From: a virus
DNA: 44,627 bases
Direction: 5' to 3' (one strand)
IMG/VR virus record: IMGVR_UViG_3300037153_000330
Coordinates: 1 to 44,627 of that record
Shown here: piece after piece, positions 40,214 through 44,627 of the stretch
Numbering within the stretch: position 1 is the stretch's first letter
Layout: each line of letters opens with the position of its first letter
The notes under the pieces: generated by a model
The model's input: only the letters and a program-made list of their open reading frames with translations
The model's database searches: none
What the model was told of the DNA's origin: nothing
Translations under genes and position numbers: made by a program

Positions 40214-40242
40214 TTGTCTGTGACCGTTTCGGGCGCTACGCT
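40214..40242 (+). promoter_or_regulatory. Probable promoter ahead of the small basic protein and HNH block
   Basis: TTGTCT (40214) and TACGCT (40237) are 17 bases apart. The transcript would start near 40249 and carry a leader of about 90 bases to the TTG start at 40342. The region 40145-40341 otherwise contains no gene that I can support; a 19-codon ATG frame at 40249 lacks a ribosome site. Confidence 0.5.
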
Positions 40243-40341
40243 CCCCGATGCAGCCCGGGCGAGCGATCCGGCCACATAGACGCCGGGGACCGCGAAGTTT
40301 GCTGTAGCCCGAGTGCGCCCTCATTTCGGGAGGTCGAGACG

Positions 40342-40476
40342 TTGCCAGTACGGAAGACGAAGGGCGGCGGCTATCGCTACGGCCGCACGGGGAAGGTCTA
40401 CTACGGCAAGGGTGCGAAGGCGAAGGCGGCGCGCCAGGGCCGGGCGATCGAGGCCCGCCGGCACCGTGGACGCTGA
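40342..40476 (+). CDS. Short conserved-type basic phage protein
   Basis: TTG 40342 follows GGGAGG and gives 44 residues beginning MPVRKTKGGGYRYGRTGKVY. Short proteins with an MPV-K-GG-Y-G-SGK pattern are widespread in phages but have no assigned role. The high basic content suggests DNA or RNA binding. Confidence 0.65.
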   Translation: MPVRKTKGGGYRYGRTGKVYYGKGAKAKAARQGRAIEARRHRGR

Positions 40477-40720
40477 CGAGCAGGTCCAGCAGCAGCGCCT
40501 GCACGAGGCGATCGAGGATGCGCTCAACGAGGAGGGCGTGCTCGACGGGCTCGTGCTGGCAGGCTGGGTGATCGCCTACGAGACGGTCGCGCTCGATGAC
40601 GAGGTCACCGCCCACGCCGGCACGATCTACGGGCCGCACGAGATGACCACCTGGCGCGCGCTCGGCCTGATCGAGTGGGCACGGCGCTGGTCACTTGAAC
40701 CCGGGACGCGCGATGAGTAG
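40466..40720 (+). CDS. Hypothetical acidic protein
   Basis: A GTG overlapping the previous gene by 11 bases gives 84 residues: an acidic coiled N-terminus (EQVQQQRLHEAIEDALNEEG) and a strand-helix end (WVIAYETVALDDEV). Upstream of HNH. Unknown. Confidence 0.55.
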   Translation: MDADEQVQQQRLHEAIEDALNEEGVLDGLVLAGWVIAYETVALDDEVTAHAGTIYGPHEMTTWRALGLIEWARRWSLEPGTRDE

Positions 40721-41159
40721 GCGCACGCCACATCTCTGCGCCGAGCCTGGCTGCGGTGTCGTACTACTCGATGGGCCGGGGCGCTGCCCCGCTCATGGCA
40801 GTCGCTCGGGGACGCCTGGCTACGGCGGACGCTGGCGTCGACTGCGCGATCGCTACATCGCCGAGCATCCGACCTGCGAGGCCGAGGACGAGGAGGGCAG
40901 ACCATGCGAAGCGCGAGCCCGCGACGTGCATCACCTGGACGGCGCCAGTCCCGGCGACGCCACCTTCTACGACTGGGCGAACCTGAGCTCGCGTTGCCTG
41001 CCCTGTCACCGGCGCGACACCGTTCGCCTGGCGAGGCAACGGGGCGGGGGACAACCCCCTCGCCCAATGAGCAAAAGGGCTGCTCGTTTCGTCATCAAGC
41101 CGGAAATCGCACCGCGACCGCCTCGCCGCCGGGTGGCGGCTAACGTCCATGCCCGCTGA
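40713..41159 (+). CDS. HNH endonuclease
   Basis: ATG 40713 gives 148 residues. The sequence C-x-EDEEGRPCEARARDVHHLDG holds the HH of the HNH core, then DWANLSSRCLPCHRRD gives N, the zinc Cys pair and the final H. Its N-terminus has another Cys pair (CAEPGCGVVLL). HNH proteins next to terminase genes are needed for packaging in several phages, so a packaging role is likely. Confidence 0.88.
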   Translation: MSRRTPHLCAEPGCGVVLLDGPGRCPAHGSRSGTPGYGGRWRRLRDRYIAEHPTCEAEDEEGRPCEARARDVHHLDGASPGDATFYDWANLSSRCLPCHRRDTVRLARQRGGGQPPRPMSKRAARFVIKPEIAPRPPRRRVAANVHAR

Positions 41160-41751
41160 GCGCGTTGCCGCCGCTGGCGACAGTCGCTGGACGACGCGGA
41201 TCGTGGATCACGGCGAGGCGAGCCCGAGCGAGCTCGTCGGCAACCCGCGCAACTGGCGCCTGCACCCGCGGCACCAGTCGGACGCGCTCACCGCTGCGCT
41301 CGATCGAGTCGGCTGGGTCCAGCCGGTGATCGTCAACCGGCGCTCGGGGCACCTGATCGACGGTCACCTGCGGGTCGCGCTGGCGCTCAACCGGGACGAG
41401 CCGGTCGTGCCCGTCGACTACGTCGACCTGAGCGAGGAGGAGGAGCGGGTCGTGCTCGCGACGCTCGACCCGTTGGCCGCGCTCGCCGGCACGGACGAGG
41501 GCGCGCTCAAGGGACTGCTCGCCACGCTCGAAGGTGAGCTCGACGCCGCCCTGGCGAAGGTGATGGACGACCTGACCCGGGCCGACGGCTCGGCGGCATC
41601 GGCGCTGCCGAGCCAGGAGGAGATCGACCAGCGGGCGGCCGAGCTCGAAGCACGCTTCCAGGGTCGGCCGCACAACATGGCCGTGCTGATCTGTCCCGAG
41701 TGCGGGCACGAGTTCCAGGTCAACGTGGCCGAGCTCACCGGCAAGGGCTAA
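41149..41751 (+). CDS. ParB-like nuclease-domain protein with zinc end
   Basis: This 200-residue protein shows a ParB-type pattern: DHGEASPSELVGNPRNWRLH, GWVQPVIVNRRSGHLIDGHL, then VPVDYVDLSEEEERVVL. Similar N-termini occur fused to adenine methyltransferases, but no methylase motif is present here. The end, LICPECGHEFQ, is a half zinc-binding unit. It overlaps the HNH gene by 11 bases. Confidence 0.75.
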   Translation: MPAERVAAAGDSRWTTRIVDHGEASPSELVGNPRNWRLHPRHQSDALTAALDRVGWVQPVIVNRRSGHLIDGHLRVALALNRDEPVVPVDYVDLSEEEERVVLATLDPLAALAGTDEGALKGLLATLEGELDAALAKVMDDLTRADGSAASALPSQEEIDQRAAELEARFQGRPHNMAVLICPECGHEFQVNVAELTGKG

Positions 41752-41769
41752 CCGGTCCGGGCCGGCGGG

Positions 41770-41775
41770 TAGGGT
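41770..41775 (+). promoter_or_regulatory. TAGGGT -10-like box, leaderless start
   Basis: TAGGGT ends seven bases before the ATG at 41783. A short gap after the ParB-like gene and no ribosome site before the ATG support a separate leaderless transcript. Confidence 0.4.
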
Positions 41776-41782
41776 CGTAGCG

Positions 41783-42091
41783 ATGGGGCTCACTCACGAC
41801 CAGATCGCCGAGTTCGTCGCTTCCGCCGGCTGGAAGTTCGCCTCCTCGATGCCGCACCTGCCGCACGAGTACGTGCTGCGCGGCAAGCCGACCGCGGGCA
41901 GGCCTGCGCTTCCGGTTGAGCAGCATGACGCCTTCGCCGCCCACATCGCCGAGCATGGCTACGAGGGGCGATTCTTCGGCCGCAGCTACCGCTACTTCGA
42001 CCACGACGGCTGGAAATACTGGGTCGTGGACGACGTGATCAACCGTGAGCGCCTACCCGAGGAGGAACCGGATGCCGGTGATCAAGCCTGA
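41783..42091 (+). CDS. Hypothetical aromatic-rich protein
   Basis: This 102-residue protein has MPHLPHEYVLRGKPTAG and a dense aromatic stretch (FFGRSYRYFDHDGWKYWVVD). It ends with an acidic tail and overlaps the dioxygenase-like gene by 20 bases. Proteins of this general look occur in many phages; the function is unknown. Confidence 0.55.
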   Translation: MGLTHDQIAEFVASAGWKFASSMPHLPHEYVLRGKPTAGRPALPVEQHDAFAAHIAEHGYEGRFFGRSYRYFDHDGWKYWVVDDVINRERLPEEEPDAGDQA

Positions 42092-42641
42092 CGAGTACGA
42101 GCTCTCCGGTGACCAGCGAGCGTTTCCGCTCGTGTGGGTGGAGCAGTTCAGCGAGGTCGTTCCGTCGATCGACGTCTCGGACGCGATGCTCGAACGGGCC
42201 TTCGGGCCGGGCACATCGCGCAAGCTCAAGTCGTGGGGGCACTCCGGCCCGGTCGGGGTGCACTGGCTCGCGACGCGCTCGGGGACGCCGATGCACACCG
42301 ACCCCGCCTACTCGCGCTACACGCACCACCTGATCCTCCGCAACGACGGCTTCCGCCTGCGCGGGCTCGAGGATCGGCCGGACTCGATCATCCTGCGACC
42401 GGGCGCGTTCTACTGTCTCGATGCCCACTCGCCGCATCAGGTCGTGGAGGACAAGCGGCTGAGCTCGCTGCGACTCGATAAGCCGGTCTACAAGCTGCAG
42501 GTCGCGTTCGACACCGACGAGCCCTGGTCGCCGGGTGATGCGATCGCGATCCTGTTCGACAAGCTCCACGACGACCCCAACGAGGGCGCCGAGGCGGCGG
42601 CGAAGACGGCACCGGCTCCGCGCTCCGGGGCGCGGCCGTGA
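42072..42641 (+). CDS. Putative Fe(II)/2-oxoglutarate dioxygenase-like protein
   Basis: ATG 42072 follows GAGGAGGAA and gives 189 residues. MHTDPAYSRYTHHLILRNDG gives an HxD pair (H75, D77), and LRPGAFYCLDAHSPHQV gives a distal His (H122; H118 also near), the metal triad pattern of 2OG oxygenases. A basic residue to hold 2OG is probable but not certain. It could hydroxylate a protein, base or small molecule. It lies between small genes and the PAPS-reductase-like gene. Confidence 0.65.
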   Translation: MPVIKPDEYELSGDQRAFPLVWVEQFSEVVPSIDVSDAMLERAFGPGTSRKLKSWGHSGPVGVHWLATRSGTPMHTDPAYSRYTHHLILRNDGFRLRGLEDRPDSIILRPGAFYCLDAHSPHQVVEDKRLSSLRLDKPVYKLQVAFDTDEPWSPGDAIAILFDKLHDDPNEGAEAAAKTAPAPRSGARP

Positions 42642-42690
42642 TCGAGAACCGCAGCCAGTGGACGCATTTCCTCATCTACTGGCGTCGGCC

Positions 42691-42834
42691 GTGAGGGACG
42701 GCCTCTACCGGGTCGTGACCCCGCACTTCGTCGCAGGCTTCGTGATCAAGGGCGGCAAGGTCAAGGCCTGTGCACCGATCCTGCGCCGGATGCTCCCCTA
42801 CTGGGCGCAACGGGCTCGCTGGATCGCCGACTAA
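42691..42834 (+). CDS. Short actinophage-type conserved protein
   Basis: A GTG start gives 47 residues: LYRVVTPHFVAGFVIKGGKV and then RRMLPYWAQRARWIA. Short proteins with this pattern are common in actinophages and have no known role. GTG 42658 is an alternative start. Confidence 0.6.
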   Translation: MRDGLYRVVTPHFVAGFVIKGGKVKACAPILRRMLPYWAQRARWIAD

Positions 42835-42843
42835 GGAGCGACC

Positions 42844-44022
42844 ATGCCGGCCAGACCGAAGCGCCCGATCACGGGCGCGGGCCTTCGCATCTACTCGGCG
42901 CAGTCGGTCGTGGACGCGGCCTACGAGCGGATCGAGTGGATCATGCGCGAGTTCGGCCGGCAGGTGGTCGTGCGCGTCTCGGGCGGGAAGGACTCGACCG
43001 TCATCCTGGCGATCGCGCTCGCCGTCGCGCGCGAGCTCGACCTCCTGCCGCTCAAGGTCTACTGGCTCGACCAGGAGGCCGAGTGGGACTCGACGGTCGA
43101 GATCGTGCGCGAGTGGATGTACCGCGACGAGGTCGAACCGCTCTGGCTGCAAGTCCCGTTCCGCATCTTCAACGCGAGCTCGCAGTACGACCACTGGCTC
43201 AAGGCCTGGGACCCGGATGCGGCCGATCGCTGGATTCACGAGCGTGATCCGATCGCGCTGACCGAGAACGTCTACGGCACCGATCGCTTCGTCAAGTTGT
43301 TCGGCGCTTCGCTCGCCTACCACCTGGGCGAGCGGCCGGCGGCGTCGATCGCCGGCGTGCGCTGCGAGGAGTCACCGAACCGGAGGAAGGGGCTCACTCA
43401 TCACACCTCCTACAAGTGGGTGACCTGGGGGAACGTCGAGGACAAGAAGCTCGGCCACTACACCTTCTACCCGATCTTCGACTGGCACTACCGCGACGTC
43501 TGGAAGTTCATCTTCGAGCGCGGGCTGCGCTACTCGACGCACTACGACACGCTCTACCGCGCGGGCATCGACGTGAGGCATATGCGCGTCTCGAACCTGC
43601 ACCACGAAACGGCCGTCAATTCGCTGTTCCAGTTGCAGGAGTTCGAGCCCGACACCTACGACCGGCTCGTGGCACGCATCGGCGGGATCGACATGGCCGG
43701 GAAGCTGGGCGCGGCCGACTACTTCCCGAGCGAGCTCCCGTTCATGTTCGAGGACTGGCGCGACTACCGCGACTACCTGCTGGCCGAGCTCGTGGACGCC
43801 GAGTACCGCCCCTTCCTGGCGAAGCTGTTCAACGAGACCGATCGCAAGCTGCCGGCAAGCGTGCTCGCTGAGTCGTATCGGATCGGGGTGCGCTCGATCC
43901 TGACCTGCGACTGGGAAGGCGTGAAGTACGGCAACTGGCGCCAGAGCCCGCACATCTACCACCTGCTGCGCGACAACCGGCCGCACTGGAAGACGGTCGA
44001 GGAGGTTCCGATCCAGGCATGA
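42844..44022 (+). CDS. PAPS-reductase-family protein (IbrA/DUF3440-like)
   Basis: This 392-residue protein belongs to the PP-loop ATPase family. The signature SGGKDST is at residues 46-52, followed by PLKVYWLDQEAEWDSTVEIV. A second part has GVRCEESPNRR and YPIFDWHYRDVWKF (residues about 170-225), matching the IbrA/DUF3440 group. It lacks the typical PAPS reductase C-terminal ECG[I/L]H, so sulfonucleotide reduction is uncertain. It overlaps the IbrB-like gene by four bases. Confidence 0.85.
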   Translation: MPARPKRPITGAGLRIYSAQSVVDAAYERIEWIMREFGRQVVVRVSGGKDSTVILAIALAVARELDLLPLKVYWLDQEAEWDSTVEIVREWMYRDEVEPLWLQVPFRIFNASSQYDHWLKAWDPDAADRWIHERDPIALTENVYGTDRFVKLFGASLAYHLGERPAASIAGVRCEESPNRRKGLTHHTSYKWVTWGNVEDKKLGHYTFYPIFDWHYRDVWKFIFERGLRYSTHYDTLYRAGIDVRHMRVSNLHHETAVNSLFQLQEFEPDTYDRLVARIGGIDMAGKLGAADYFPSELPFMFEDWRDYRDYLLAELVDAEYRPFLAKLFNETDRKLPASVLAESYRIGVRSILTCDWEGVKYGNWRQSPHIYHLLRDNRPHWKTVEEVPIQA

Positions 44023-44609
44023 GCGCACACGAGCTCGTGATCGAGAAGTTCGACCTCTCCGGCGAGCCGGTCGCGAACGTGCTCTGGGTCCCGATCGAGC
44101 AGGTCGAGGCGAACGACTACAACCCGAACCGGGTCGCCGCCAACGAGCTCCGGCTCCTCTACCACTCGATCCGCCACGACGGCTACACGCAGCCGGTCGT
44201 GACGATCTACGACGAGCCGCGCGACCTGTACGTGATCGTGGACGGCTTCCACCGCTGGCTGGTGATGAAGCGTCACTCGGACATTCGCGAGCGCACCGGC
44301 GGGCGACTGCCGATCGTGGTGATCGACAAGCCGATCGCCGAGCGCATGGCGTCGACCATCCGCCACAACCGGGCGCGCGGGAAGCACTCGGTCGCCGGGA
44401 TGAGCCAGGTCGTATTCGCGATGCTTGACGAGGGCGTCAGTGACGAGCGGATTTGCGCCGAGCTGGGGCTCGAAGTCGATGAGCTCCTGCGGCTCAAGCA
44501 CATCACCGGATTCGCGCGCCTATTCAAGGACGCCGAGTACGGCCAGGCCTGGGAAACGAGGCGGATGATTCAGCTACGGAAGGAGTACGAGACGCGTGAC
44601 GGAAACTGA
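44019..44609 (+). CDS. IbrB-like ParB-domain protein
   Basis: The 196-residue protein has a ParB-type nuclease/DNA-binding core: VPIEQVEANDYNPNRVAANE, then SIRHDGYTQPVVTIYD, then YVIVDGFHRWLVMKR and TIRHNRARGKHSVA. A C-terminal HTH-like end (VSDERICAELGLEVDELLRL) follows. With the PAPS-reductase-like gene it forms the IbrA/IbrB pair known in E. coli. Its end repeats at the start of the window and overlaps terS by 14 bases. Confidence 0.85.
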   Translation: MSAHELVIEKFDLSGEPVANVLWVPIEQVEANDYNPNRVAANELRLLYHSIRHDGYTQPVVTIYDEPRDLYVIVDGFHRWLVMKRHSDIRERTGGRLPIVVIDKPIAERMASTIRHNRARGKHSVAGMSQVVFAMLDEGVSDERICAELGLEVDELLRLKHITGFARLFKDAEYGQAWETRRMIQLRKEYETRDGN

Positions 44610-44627
44610 GCCCGACCGCTGCGTATC
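44466..44627. repeat. Terminal direct repeat, right copy (circular overlap)
   Basis: Identical to bases 1-162 except A44592 versus G127. See the left copy. The presence of a mismatch shows that the two ends come from slightly different reads or molecules. Confidence 0.9.
44596..44627 (+). CDS. terS: Terminase small subunit, N-terminal fragment (repeat of terS start)
   Basis: The first ten codons of the small terminase gene appear again before the window ends. The complete gene is at 131-937. The fragment shows that the circle closes here. Confidence 0.8.
   Translation, partial: MTETEPDRCV

Noticed and set aside
40249-40308. 19-codon ATG frame after the TACGCT promoter box
   Set aside because: Lies five bases after the -10 box, too close for a start, and has no ribosome site; more probably part of an untranslated leader.
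1-44627. tRNA genes, CRISPR arrays and insertion sequences
   Set aside because: I looked for clover-leaf type arms, regular spaced repeats and transposase motifs and saw none I could support by eye. A tRNAscan-SE and CRISPR search would settle this.

Overview
The window is one complete, circularly closing genome of a temperate tailed phage with a contractile tail (myovirus type). It comes from a high-G+C, probably actinobacterial, host. The last 162 bases repeat the first 162 with one mismatch (G127 versus A44592), so the ParB-like gene at the right end runs directly into the small terminase gene at the left end. Evidence for phage: terminase, portal, HK97-type capsid, tail sheath and tube, tape measure, gp25 and J baseplate genes, and two lysis-type enzymes. 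Evidence for a temperate lifestyle: a large serine integrase and two divergently transcribed XRE-type regulators. Evidence for an actinobacterial-type host: strong G/C third-position bias, frequent GTG starts, dense 4-base ATGA/GTGA overlaps and several start codons 7-9 bases after a -10-like box (leaderless translation). The exact host cannot be named from the sequence.

Layout. 1-9.1 kb, plus strand: small and large terminase, portal, scaffold, capsid, head-tail connectors, sheath and tube. 9.1-20 kb: tail-assembly chaperone pair with a probable -1 frameshift, tape measure, LysM protein, two small membrane proteins (one collagen-like), hub fused to an NlpC/P60-type domain, spike-like collagen protein, gp25, J, I, collar-type fibre and endolysin. 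A strong terminator follows at 20.02 kb. 20.2-24.5 kb is the lysogeny region: a PAS-domain protein converging on an XRE regulator, a divergent second XRE regulator, a run of small genes, and the serine integrase on the minus strand. An AT-rich imperfect dyad upstream of the integrase operon is a candidate attP or operator. 24.4-33.2 kb is an early operon: secreted transglycosylase, VRR-NUC nuclease, a replication initiator with iteron-like repeats and a long hairpin inside its gene, a RecT annealase ending in an SSB-type DDDIPF tail, and a ParB-like protein. 33.3-39.7 kb is accessory DNA: mostly unrecognised small genes under repeated promoter cassettes, one frameshifted gene and one secreted Cys protein. 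39.7-44.6 kb is a late-adjacent module: small conserved phage proteins, HNH endonuclease, ParB-like protein, dioxygenase-like protein, PAPS-reductase-family protein (IbrA-like) and a ParB-like IbrB-type protein.

How it fits together. Structural genes form one long rightward transcription unit entered from the HNH/ParB/PAPS-reductase block through terS. The early operon carries initiation and annealing functions but no DNA polymerase, helicase or primase that I can recognise, so the phage appears to rely on host replication machinery. The most unusual elements are the dioxygenase/PAPS-reductase/IbrB-like block, the RecT with an SSB-mimic tail, the origin-like repeats in the initiator gene, a HeH/LEM-like insertion in the sheath, the PAS protein in the immunity region, and paired promoter cassettes with nested in-frame starts. 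I saw no tRNA genes, CRISPR arrays or insertion sequences.
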